From: JBBIMP01 sp037444305
GTDB lineage: Bacteria; Acidobacteriota; UBA6911
Length of the DNA: 64,000 bases
Reading direction: 5' to 3'
Assembly (NCBI GenBank): GCA_037444305.1
Contig: JBBIMP010000024.1
Span: forward strand, 13,895-77,894
In this document: positions 44,706 to 52,994 of the stretch, one piece after another
How positions within the stretch are numbered: position 1 is the first letter of the stretch
Layout of the letters: each line of letters starts with the position of its first letter
The notes under the pieces: generated by a model
Database searches by the model: none
What the model was told of the DNA's origin: nothing
Seen by the model: only the letters and a program-made list of their open reading frames with translations
Translations under genes and position numbers: made by a program

Positions 44706-45836
44706 ATGAGTGCAAGACAGAGCCCGGAAATGACCAGAAGAGAGTGCGCCACGCTCGAGCCGGAAGCGCCCGCCGGCCGGGTCCCGGCGACGATGCTGGC
44801 GGCCGTTTACCGCGGCCCCGGCGACGTCCGGCTGGAATCGGTCCAGGTGCCGGATATCGCCGAAGGTGAGATGCTCCTGAAGGTGCACTCCTGCGGGGTT
44901 TGCGGGACCGATCTCAAAAAGATCGAGCTCGGGCTGACTTCTCCGCCCAGGATTTTCGGACATGAAATCGCGGGCACCGTCGTGCGGACGGGGCCCGGCG
45001 TGAAGCGGTTCCGACCCGGAGACCGAGTGGCCGTGCACCACCACATCCCGTGCAGAGACTGCTTCTACTGCGCCAGGATGCTGTACTCGCAGTGCGAGCG
45101 CTACCGGCGCACGGGCACTACCGCCGGGTACGAACCGGCCGGCGGGGGATTCGCCGAGTATGTTCGGGTCATGGACTGGATCGTGAGCGATGGAACCGTG
45201 GCCATCCCGGTGGGGGCGGGCTTCGAGGAGGCGACCTTCCTCGAGCCGCTGAACACCTGCCTGAAGGCGCTCGACACCGCGGGCCTCGAGGAGGGGGAAA
45301 CGGTGGCCGTGTTCGGCCAGGGCCCGGTCGGCCTGATGCTGCTGCAGGCGGCCCGCTGCCGCGGAGCCCGGGCCGTGGGCCTGGACCTCATTCCGGAACG
45401 CCTGGAACTCGCCCGGAGGCTCGGTGCGCTCGAAGCCTTCAACCCGGCGGAGCGCGAGCCGCACACCGTCCTTTCGGGGCACACCGGCGGCCGGGGCGCC
45501 GACTTGGCCATCGTGGCAACGGCGGATCCGACCGCCGTCGGGGACGCGCAGAGAACCGTCCGCCGCGGCGGCCGAGTGCTCCTGTTCGCCCAGACGGTTC
45601 CTGGAGAGATGCTGCCGGTCGACGCCTCGCGGATCTGCATGGAGGAGAAGAAACTGATCGGAAGCTACAGCGCATCGGTGGACCTCCAGGACGAGGCCGC
45701 CCGCCTGATCTTCGACCGGCGCATCAAGGTGGCAGGTCTCGTCAGCCACCGCATTCCATTGGAAAGGTTCCCGGAGGCTCTGAGCATTGCCGCCCGTCCC
45801 TCGGGGAACTCGATGAAGGTCCTGGTACAGCCATGA
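44706..45836 (+). CDS. Zinc-dependent MDR-family dehydrogenase (first of a pair)
   Basis: 376 aa. Medium-chain dehydrogenase plan: catalytic zinc ligands in SCGVCGTDLKKIE, FGHEIAGTVV and FLEPLNTC; structural zinc site with four Cys in CRDCFYCARMLYSQC; coenzyme-binding GQGPVGLMLLQAARC near residue 200. Family members oxidise polyols and sugar alcohols such as sorbitol, threonine or related substrates. It starts 3 bases after hpnA, inside the hopanoid operon. A role in side-chain or sugar modification of hopanoids is inferred from position only. Confidence 0.85.
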   Translation: MSARQSPEMTRRECATLEPEAPAGRVPATMLAAVYRGPGDVRLESVQVPDIAEGEMLLKVHSCGVCGTDLKKIELGLTSPPRIFGHEIAGTVVRTGPGVKRFRPGDRVAVHHHIPCRDCFYCARMLYSQCERYRRTGTTAGYEPAGGGFAEYVRVMDWIVSDGTVAIPVGAGFEEATFLEPLNTCLKALDTAGLEEGETVAVFGQGPVGLMLLQAARCRGARAVGLDLIPERLELARRLGALEAFNPAEREPHTVLSGHTGGRGADLAIVATADPTAVGDAQRTVRRGGRVLLFAQTVPGEMLPVDASRICMEEKKLIGSYSASVDLQDEAARLIFDRRIKVAGLVSHRIPLERFPEALSIAARPSGNSMKVLVQP

Positions 45837-46894
45837 GAGAGTTGATCAAGGTTCCCGGAGAGAAGATGACCGCCGCCGTGCTCTACGGCAAGCGGGACAT
45901 ACGCATAGAGCAGATCCCGATACCGCGCGTGGGGCCGGGGGAAGTCCTGGTCCGGATCAGGGCCGCACTGACCTGCGGCACGGACCTGAAGGTGTACCGG
46001 CAGGGCTTCCACGCGAGGATGATCGTGCCGCCTTCCGTCTTCGGGCACGAGCTCGCGGGCGTCATCGAGGAGGTAGGTCCCGGAGTCGGCAGTTTCGTCC
46101 CCGGCATGAGGGTTGTGGCGGCCAACAGCGCCCCCTGCAACTCCTGCTTCTACTGCGAGCGCCATCTGGCCAACCTGTGCCAGGACCTGCAATTCATCAA
46201 CGGCGCTTACGCGGAATACATCAGGATTCCCGAGCGGATCGTGCGCCAGAATCTGCTCCTGCTGCCCGACAGCATAAGTTTTCAGGAAGCGGCTCTGGTG
46301 GAGCCGCTCGCCTGCGTTCTCCGCGGCGTCGAGGAGACCGGGATCGTGGAGGGCGACACGGTGGTGGTGATAGGAATGGGGCCGGTTGGTCTGATGTTCG
46401 TGCAGGTCCTGAAGAGCCTCGGCGCCACCGTCATCGCCGCCGGGAAACGGAGCGGCCAGCTGGCGCTGGCCAGGAGGATGGGCGCCGACCATGTGGTCGA
46501 CACCAAGAACACCAACGTGGTCGAGCAGGTCCGGAAGATCACCAACGGAAGGCGCGGCGCCGACGTCGTGATCGAAGCCGTGGGCACCACCGACACCTGG
46601 CAGCAGGCGATGGGCATGGTGCGGCGCGGCGGGTGTATCAACCTGTTCGGCGGGTGCCCGTCCGGCACGCACATCACGCTGGACACCACGCTGATCCACT
46701 ACTCGGAGATCACGATCAAGGCCAGCTTCCACCACACGCCGAGGCACATACGCGAGGCGCTCGAGGCCGTCAACCGCGGTCAGGTGAACGCCGGGAGCCT
46801 CATCACCGGCGAGGAGCGCCTGTCCTCCCTGCGGAATGTCCTCGAGCGGCTGCTCGACCGCAACGGCGACCTCAAAATCGCCATCCTGCCGTGA
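45833..46894 (+). CDS. Zinc-dependent MDR-family dehydrogenase (second of a pair)
   Basis: 353 aa from the ATG at 45833, overlapping the stop of the first MDR gene (ATGA). Catalytic site in TCGTDLKVYRQG, FGHELAGVIEEV and LVEPLACV; structural Cys in CNSCFYCERHLANLC; coenzyme motif GMGPVGLMFVQVLK. It is related to its neighbour but clearly diverged, so the two are not a recent duplication. It probably works in the same pathway as the first MDR gene and HpnA. The substrate is unknown. Confidence 0.85.
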   Translation: MRELIKVPGEKMTAAVLYGKRDIRIEQIPIPRVGPGEVLVRIRAALTCGTDLKVYRQGFHARMIVPPSVFGHELAGVIEEVGPGVGSFVPGMRVVAANSAPCNSCFYCERHLANLCQDLQFINGAYAEYIRIPERIVRQNLLLLPDSISFQEAALVEPLACVLRGVEETGIVEGDTVVVIGMGPVGLMFVQVLKSLGATVIAAGKRSGQLALARRMGADHVVDTKNTNVVEQVRKITNGRRGADVVIEAVGTTDTWQQAMGMVRRGGCINLFGGCPSGTHITLDTTLIHYSEITIKASFHHTPRHIREALEAVNRGQVNAGSLITGEERLSSLRNVLERLLDRNGDLKIAILP

Positions 46895-47817
46895 ACGCCT
46901 CCGATCCTATCCCCTGGCTGGACCGGAGCCTGTTCGCCCGGAGAGCCGGTCCCCGGGAGGCGCGCCGATTCTGCCGGCGGCTGGCGCAGAAGCACTACGA
47001 AAACTTCACCGTCATCTCTTTTCTGCTCCCGCGGGCGCTGCGCCAGCATTTCGCGAACGTGTACGCCTACTGCCGCGTCGCGGATGACCTGGCGGACGAA
47101 CTGGAAAACCCGGAGCTCGCACTCGACCGGCTGCTCGAGTGGGAACATGAACTGGACCGCTGTTTCCGGCGAGAGTCCCGCCACCCGGTGTTTGTCGCGC
47201 TGGAGGAGTCTGCTGGGCTTTTCAACCTGCCGCGGGAGCCCTTTGTCGACCTCCTGACAGCCTTTCGCCAGGACCAGGTGAAAACGCGGTACGAAACCTG
47301 GGAGGAGCTCCTGGCCTACTGCCGTCACTCGGCCAATCCCGTCGGCCGGCTGGTCCTCTACCTCTGCGGCTACCGCGACGAGGAAAGGCACGCCCTGGGC
47401 GATTTCACGTGCACGGCTCTGCAGTTGACCAACTTCTGGCAGGACGTAACGAGGGACTATGCGCGCGGCCGGATCTACATCCCGGAGGAAGTCATGGAAC
47501 TGCACGGGTGCGGCGAGCAGGCCCTGGCCCGCGGGCTGGCGGATGAAGCCTGGAGATCGATGATGGCGGACCTGGTGGGCCGCACGCGAGCCCTGTTTGT
47601 CTGCGGAGCGCCGCTGGCGGCAAGGGTCCGCCCGCGGCTGCGCTTCGAAATCGAGCTGTTCACCCGCGGCGGTCTGGAGATTCTCCGCACCATCGAGGAT
47701 TTCGGATACAATACGCTGCGCGCGCGCCCGACGCTGAGCCGATGGCAGGAAGCGCGGATCGCCGTCGAGGCTCTGGCCGGCGTCTTCGCCCCGCGGTCGC
47801 AGGTACAGGGAAACTAG
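46891..47817 (+). CDS. hpnC: Hydroxysqualene synthase HpnC
   Basis: 308 aa from a GTG at 46891 overlapping the previous stop (GTGA). Trans-prenyltransferase fold with both Asp-rich motifs: YCRVADDLADELENP and NFWQDVTRDYARGRIYIP. In the three-enzyme route to squalene, HpnC converts presqualene diphosphate to hydroxysqualene. It is distinguished from HpnD by the HYENFTVISFLLPRALRQHF start and the NFWQDV second motif. Confidence 0.93.
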   Translation: MNASDPIPWLDRSLFARRAGPREARRFCRRLAQKHYENFTVISFLLPRALRQHFANVYAYCRVADDLADELENPELALDRLLEWEHELDRCFRRESRHPVFVALEESAGLFNLPREPFVDLLTAFRQDQVKTRYETWEELLAYCRHSANPVGRLVLYLCGYRDEERHALGDFTCTALQLTNFWQDVTRDYARGRIYIPEEVMELHGCGEQALARGLADEAWRSMMADLVGRTRALFVCGAPLAARVRPRLRFEIELFTRGGLEILRTIEDFGYNTLRARPTLSRWQEARIAVEALAGVFAPRSQVQGN

Positions 47818-47908
47818 CCCGGCCGAGGCACACCGCCCGGGGAGCGTTGGAATGAGGCGCGGGTTTTCACCGATGAACTCGGGCCGGTTCGACCGGGTCG
47901 GAGAAAAG

Positions 47909-48787
47909 ATGGATCCGGATTTGTCGGCATCGTACCGCGCGGCGGAGGCCCTGGCTCGGGCCCGGGCGCGGAACTTCTACTACGCCTTCCTGGCGCTCCC
48001 CGCCGAGAGACGCCGCGGTTTCTGCGCCGTCTACGCCTTCATGCGCCGCTGCGACGACATCGCGGACAGCACAGGGGGCGCGGAGGAGAAAGGCCGCATG
48101 CTGGAGCTGCTCCGCGGCCGGCTGGCATCGATGTACGGCGGCGGTCCGCCGGAGAGCCCCTTTGAACCCGCCTTTCAGGACACGGTCCGCAGATACTCGA
48201 TCCCGGCCGACTACTTCCGCTGGCTCCTGGAGGGGGTGGAGATGGACCTCGCCGTAAGGCGGTACGCCACTTTCGAGGATCTCTACCGGTACTGCTTCCG
48301 CGTGGCTTCGGCGGTCGGACTGGTCTCCCTCCGCATTTTCGGCTTCAGGGACGAGGCGGCACTGGAGCACGCCGAGCACTGCGGCATCGCCTTCCAGCTG
48401 ACCAACATCCTGCGCGACATCAAGGAAGACGCCGCCATGGGCCGGATTTACCTGCCGCAGGAGGACCTGGAGAGATTCGGCTACACGCCCGAGGATTTGC
48501 TGCAGGGGCTGGTGGACGGCCGTTTCCGCCGCCTCATGCAGTTTCAGGCGGAACGGGTGCGGTATTACTATTCCATGGGACGCCGCCTGCTGTACCTCGT
48601 CGATCTGCCCAGCAGGCCTGCGCTCTGGGCCATGATCGAAATTTACAGCCGCCTGCTGGGGAAAATAGTGCGCCGGCAATACGATGTGTTCTCCGGCGCG
48701 GTCGGGCTGTCTGCGCCGGAAAAAATCGCAATCGCGCTCCGGGCCTTGGCGATGCGCTGCCTCCCCGGGGCTCCGGGGGCGCGGTGA
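47909..48787 (+). CDS. hpnD: Presqualene diphosphate synthase HpnD
   Basis: 292 aa from the ATG at 47909 (GGAGAAAAG upstream), which fits the family length; an ATG at 47852, also with GGAG, would add 19 non-conserved residues. Motifs: NFYYAFLALPAERRRGFCAV, Asp-rich FMRRCDDIADS and LTNILRDIKEDAAMGRIYLP. It condenses two farnesyl diphosphates to presqualene diphosphate. Confidence 0.93.
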   Translation: MDPDLSASYRAAEALARARARNFYYAFLALPAERRRGFCAVYAFMRRCDDIADSTGGAEEKGRMLELLRGRLASMYGGGPPESPFEPAFQDTVRRYSIPADYFRWLLEGVEMDLAVRRYATFEDLYRYCFRVASAVGLVSLRIFGFRDEAALEHAEHCGIAFQLTNILRDIKEDAAMGRIYLPQEDLERFGYTPEDLLQGLVDGRFRRLMQFQAERVRYYYSMGRRLLYLVDLPSRPALWAMIEIYSRLLGKIVRRQYDVFSGAVGLSAPEKIAIALRALAMRCLPGAPGAR

Positions 48788-50193
48788 ACGGGGAATCTCG
48801 CCGCATTGCGATCCTGGGCGGCGGCCTGGCGGGTCTTGCCGCCGCCGTCGCCTTGTCCCGCGCGGGCTGCAAAGTCACGCTGCTCGAGAAGCGCCCGGAT
48901 CTTGGGGGACGGGCAGGCTCGCTGCGCAGCTCCGATTCGGACGAGTGCTTCGACAACTGCCAGCACGTCCTGATGCCCTGCTTCACCAACCTGCTCGACT
49001 TTTACCGGGCGATCGGGGTTGTCGACAAGATCCGCTTCCACCGGAAAGTCCACTTCCTGGTCCCTCCCGGACGGCCCTCTACGCTGCGCGCCGGGGCACT
49101 GCCGGCCCCGCTTCACTGTGCAGTCTCGTTTTTCCGCCTGCGCCATCTCGGATCTGGAGACAAGCTCCGGATCGCCCGCTGCCTGCTCGGTCTCGCATTC
49201 CGGCGACAATTCCCGCTCGATGCCTCGACCGCCGCCGCGTGGCTCGAATCTCACGGCCAGTCGCGCGCCGCCATCGAGGGATTCTGGCATCCCGTGATGG
49301 TGAGCGCGCTGAACGGGGAACTCGAAAAGGTGTCGGCCGCAGCCGCCGCCATGGTGTTCCGCCTCGCCTTTCTTTCCAGCAGGAAGGGCTGGTGGCTGGG
49401 GATTCCCACCGTGCCGCTGAGATCCCTGTACGGGAGCCGCATCGAGCACGCGCTCGAGAAGGCCGAGGGCCGCGTGCGCTTGCGCACCGAGGTGCGGGAG
49501 CTGGAGATGGACGGCGGCTCGATCTCCGCGGCGGTCCTGGCCTCCGGCGAGAGAGTGGAAGCCGACCGCTATGTGATCGCTGTTCCCTGGACCCTAGCCG
49601 GCGCGCTGCTGGGTCCCGGCGGGGCGGCGAGAGCAGGGCTGCCGCCGTTCGCAGAACTCGAGTCCAGCCCGATCACGTGCCTTCACCTGTGGTTCGACCG
49701 GCCTGTCACCGACCTGCCCTTTGCGGCGCTCCCGGGCTCGCCCATCCACTGGTTTTTCAACAAGGCAAAAAACTACGGGATGGGGGCGGCAGCGGGCGGT
49801 TATCTGCAGCTCGTGACGAGCGCCTCCCGCACGTGGCTCGGGCTGACCAAGCGCGAACTGCTCGAGATCGCGCTGGCGGAACTTGGCCAGGTGCTGCCGG
49901 GCCTGCGCGGCGCCGTCCTCCTGCGGTCGCGGGTGATAAAGGAGCCGCATGCCACCTTTTGCCCCTCACCCGGAAGCGAGAGCCTTCGGCCGGAATCCCG
50001 CTGCGGCGTGCCCAATCTCTACCTGGCCGGCGACTGGACGCGGACCGGCTGGCCGGCCACCATGGAGGGCGCCGTCCGCAGCGGTTATGCGGCAGCGGAG
50101 GCCCTGCTGGCCGACGAAGGGCGCGCCCAACGCCTGCTGGCGAACGACATCCGCCCCGACGGACTCATGCGCCTCCTCGGACGGCTTTCGTGA
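48784..50193 (+). CDS. hpnE: Hydroxysqualene dehydroxylase HpnE
   Basis: 469 aa from a GTG at 48784 overlapping the hpnD stop. FAD-binding Rossmann motif AILGGGLAGLAAAVALSRAG at the N-terminus and the C-terminal FAD motif NLYLAGDWTRTGWPATMEGA. Reduces hydroxysqualene to squalene. The N-terminal DECFDNCQHVLMPC stretch matches squalene-associated FAD desaturases. Confidence 0.93.
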   Translation: MNGESRRIAILGGGLAGLAAAVALSRAGCKVTLLEKRPDLGGRAGSLRSSDSDECFDNCQHVLMPCFTNLLDFYRAIGVVDKIRFHRKVHFLVPPGRPSTLRAGALPAPLHCAVSFFRLRHLGSGDKLRIARCLLGLAFRRQFPLDASTAAAWLESHGQSRAAIEGFWHPVMVSALNGELEKVSAAAAAMVFRLAFLSSRKGWWLGIPTVPLRSLYGSRIEHALEKAEGRVRLRTEVRELEMDGGSISAAVLASGERVEADRYVIAVPWTLAGALLGPGGAARAGLPPFAELESSPITCLHLWFDRPVTDLPFAALPGSPIHWFFNKAKNYGMGAAAGGYLQLVTSASRTWLGLTKRELLEIALAELGQVLPGLRGAVLLRSRVIKEPHATFCPSPGSESLRPESRCGVPNLYLAGDWTRTGWPATMEGAVRSGYAAAEALLADEGRAQRLLANDIRPDGLMRLLGRLS

Positions 50194-50873
50194 ACCCGCC
50201 CTGCGGAGATCTTCGCACGATGGTCATGATAGCGGCGGCATTGCAGGAAGAAGCCCGGGTGGCGCTCGACCTGGCCGCCCGCAGATCGAGGGTCCGCCTG
50301 CCGGGCTGCTCCCTGTGGACACTGAGCCGGCCGGCAGCGCAGTACCTCCTGCTCAAGACCGGCGCCGGCCCCCACCGTGCCGCCGACGCGCTCCAAAAGG
50401 CGCTTGCCTCCTGGCAGCCGCGGTTTCTCCTCAATATCGGTTACGCCGGCGCTCTGAGGCCGGTTTTGCGCACCGGGGACCTGGTGATCGCAGCGCGGGT
50501 CTCGGCGGGAGCAGGGCAGCGCGCGCTGGAATGCTGCGCCGCGGAACGGCTGCAGGCGGTGGCGGCACGCAAGGGGCTTTCGGCCAGGACGGGGCTCGTC
50601 CGGACGGTGGACCGGGTGCTGTGCGGCGCGGTCGAAAAGGGCCGATTGGAGAGCGCAGAGGGAGTCCTGGCGGTCGACATGGAAACCTTCGCGCTCGCGC
50701 AGACCGCCCTGCGGTTCGGCATCCCGTTCGGATCCGTCCGCGCGGTGGCGGATGAGGCCGGGGATGCAATCGGCGGCGCCGGCTGGGAGCGCAAGCTCGA
50801 GGCGGCCCGCCATGCGCTCGGTGTCTTCATCGAGGCTTACTTCGAGGATCTCGAGGCAGCGGGCCGTCGTTGA
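50190..50873 (+). CDS. hpnG: Hopanoid-associated nucleoside phosphorylase HpnG
   Basis: 227 aa from a GTG at 50190 overlapping the hpnE stop; an ATG at 50220 is a possible shorter start. PNP/UDP-phosphorylase-like fold: FLLNIGYAGALRPVLRTGDL and the nucleoside-binding VLAVDMETFALAQTALRFGI. By published family role HpnG releases adenine from adenosylhopane to give a ribosyl intermediate. It is the last gene of the run and ends 9 bases before the stop of ppk1 on the other strand. Confidence 0.87.
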   Translation: MNPPCGDLRTMVMIAAALQEEARVALDLAARRSRVRLPGCSLWTLSRPAAQYLLLKTGAGPHRAADALQKALASWQPRFLLNIGYAGALRPVLRTGDLVIAARVSAGAGQRALECCAAERLQAVAARKGLSARTGLVRTVDRVLCGAVEKGRLESAEGVLAVDMETFALAQTALRFGIPFGSVRAVADEAGDAIGGAGWERKLEAARHALGVFIEAYFEDLEAAGRR

Positions 50874-50882
50874 TCTGCCCCC

Positions 50883-52994
50883 TCAGTTCTCCTCTTTCTT
50901 GATCGGAACGTAGCGCGCGGGTGGGGCCGTGCGCTCGAGTTCGCGCTCTTCCATGAGGGTCCGGTACAGGAACTCCTGGACACGGATCCGCGCCGACGAG
51001 CCGGGCGCAAGGCGTTCGTATCTCCCGTCCGGCTTGAGCAGCCGGGCCTTCTGGTTGTCGGCGAACTGAGTGCGCAACTCTTCCAGCGCCCGGCGCCGGG
51101 CGTGTTGCTGCACGACCGGGAACATCAGCTCGATCCTCCGGTCCAGATTGCGCGGCATCCAGTCCGCGCTGGACATGTAAACCTCATCTTCCCCCCCGTT
51201 GTGGAAAGCGAAGATCCGTGGATGCTCCAGGTAGCGGTCCAGAATCGAGACCACGCGGATGTTCTCGCTCAGCCCGCTGACACCCGGGCGCAGACAGCAG
51301 ATGCCCCGGACGTTGAGCTGGATTTTGACTCCCGACTGCGAGGCCGAATACAGCTCCTGGATGATGGCCGGGTCCACCAGCGAGTTCATCTGTCCCATGA
51401 TCCCCGACCCCTGGCCGGACCGGGCCCGGTCCGCCTCCCGCCGAATCAGCCGGATGATCTCGTCACGCATCCCGGCAGGCGCCATGATGAGCCTTTCGAA
51501 GGCCGGCGGCTCGGAATAGCCCGTGATGGTGTTGTAGAACCCGGAGGCGTCCCGGCCAAAATCGGCCGCGGCCGTCAGCAGGCCCCAGTCCGTGTAGAGG
51601 CGCGCCGTCTTCTCGTTGTAGTTCCCGGTCCCCAGGTGGACGTAGCGGCGGATGCCATCGGGTTCCCTGCGCACCACGAGCGCGATCTTCGCGTGCACCT
51701 TGAGACCGGCAATGCCGTAGAGCACGTGGGCCCCGGCCTCCTCCAGGTCCTTCGCCCAGCCGATGTTCCGCTCCTCGTCGAAACGGGCCGTCAGCTCCAG
51801 CAGAACCGTGACCTGCTTCCCCTTTTCTGCCGCGCGGATGAGAGCGCGCACGATCGGCGAGGCGGCACCGCTGGTGCGGTACAGGGTCAGCTTGACGGCC
51901 AGGACGTCCGGGTCCTCGGCCGCGGACTCCATCAGGTCCACCACCGGGTCGAAGGAGTCGTAGGGGACGTGCAGCAGGAGGTCCGACTCGCGGAGGACCT
52001 CGAAGATGCTGCGGTGCTGCTCGAATACGGGCGGGATCAGCGGCGGCTGGGCCCTGAACCGGAGATTTTCCCTGCCCGGCATATCCACGATGGCCGTGAG
52101 CGGCCGCGGATCCATGGGTCCCCGGACGGGGAAAAGGACCGCTTCCTCGACCTGGAAGGCGCCCTGGAGACGCATCCGCATGGCGGAGGACATCCCCTGC
52201 TCGTACTCCATGCGCACAGGCGTGGCGCGGCTTCTTTTCCTGAGTTCGCCCTCGAGCATGCCGACGTAGTCGTGCCGGCCCTCGTCGTCCAGCTCGACCT
52301 CCGAATCCCGGGTGAGCCGGAAGGCGCCGATCTCGAGCAGCCGGTAGCCCGCGAAAAGCGCTCCGAGCCTGCCGCAGACGACGTCGACCAGCCAGCAGTA
52401 CCGCTGGCCGTCGGCCGAGGGCAGTCTGCAGAGTCCCGGGATCCGCGAGGGCACCTGGACAATGGCCAGGCGCGGCTCGGCCTCCTCCCCCTCCGTCCCA
52501 GCCGCGAGGAGGGCCGCGAGGTTCAGCGTGAGTCCGGTGATGCGGGGGGTGGTGCCCCCTTCCGCGATGGCGATGGGCGTCAGGACCGGGAAGACCTCGC
52601 TGTGAAAATACCGGTTCAGGTGGGCGCTCTGCGCGTGGTCCGTGCCGGCGGCCTCGATGACGATTCCCTCCCTGGACAGCGCCGGCAGGAGATCTTCGAA
52701 ATAGAGCGTGTGCGCCTCGTCGACCAGCGCGCGCACGCGCGTGCCGATCCGCCGCAGCTGCTCGTAAGGGGTGAGGCCGGCCGGGTCGGGCTTGCCGTCG
52801 CCGTGCCGGATTCGGTTCAGGAGCGACGCGACCCTGACCATGTAAAACTCGTCCATGTTGGAGTGGAAAATGCAGTAGAAACGCAACCGTTCCAGCAGCG
52901 GATTGCGCTTGTCGCCCGCCTCCTCCAGGACGCGGCCGTTGAATTCCAGCCAGCTCAGCTCGCGGTTCAGGTACTCGGCCGGCCGGTGTTTCAT
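50883..52994 (-). CDS. ppk1: Polyphosphate kinase 1
   Basis: 703 aa, standard length. Starts EYLNRELSWLEFNGRVLEEA. The active-site histidine lies in GLKVHAKIALVVRR and the second conserved His in DRYLEHPRIFAFHNGG; HLGTGNYNEKTARLYTDWGL and YMSSADWMPRNLDRRIELMF complete the PPK1 signature. It reversibly polymerises ATP gamma phosphate into polyphosphate. It is the second gene of a ppx-ppk1 operon. Confidence 0.96.
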   Translation of the reverse strand: MKHRPAEYLNRELSWLEFNGRVLEEAGDKRNPLLERLRFYCIFHSNMDEFYMVRVASLLNRIRHGDGKPDPAGLTPYEQLRRIGTRVRALVDEAHTLYFEDLLPALSREGIVIEAAGTDHAQSAHLNRYFHSEVFPVLTPIAIAEGGTTPRITGLTLNLAALLAAGTEGEEAEPRLAIVQVPSRIPGLCRLPSADGQRYCWLVDVVCGRLGALFAGYRLLEIGAFRLTRDSEVELDDEGRHDYVGMLEGELRKRSRATPVRMEYEQGMSSAMRMRLQGAFQVEEAVLFPVRGPMDPRPLTAIVDMPGRENLRFRAQPPLIPPVFEQHRSIFEVLRESDLLLHVPYDSFDPVVDLMESAAEDPDVLAVKLTLYRTSGAASPIVRALIRAAEKGKQVTVLLELTARFDEERNIGWAKDLEEAGAHVLYGIAGLKVHAKIALVVRREPDGIRRYVHLGTGNYNEKTARLYTDWGLLTAAADFGRDASGFYNTITGYSEPPAFERLIMAPAGMRDEIIRLIRREADRARSGQGSGIMGQMNSLVDPAIIQELYSASQSGVKIQLNVRGICCLRPGVSGLSENIRVVSILDRYLEHPRIFAFHNGGEDEVYMSSADWMPRNLDRRIELMFPVVQQHARRRALEELRTQFADNQKARLLKPDGRYERLAPGSSARIRVQEFLYRTLMEERELERTAPPARYVPIKKEEN

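Noticed and set aside
43248..45749. 833-codon minus-strand frame across ispH end, hpnA and the first MDR gene
   Set aside because: It spans three conserved plus-strand genes with intact catalytic motifs. It has low-complexity, Arg/His/Gly-rich composition and no recognisable domain.
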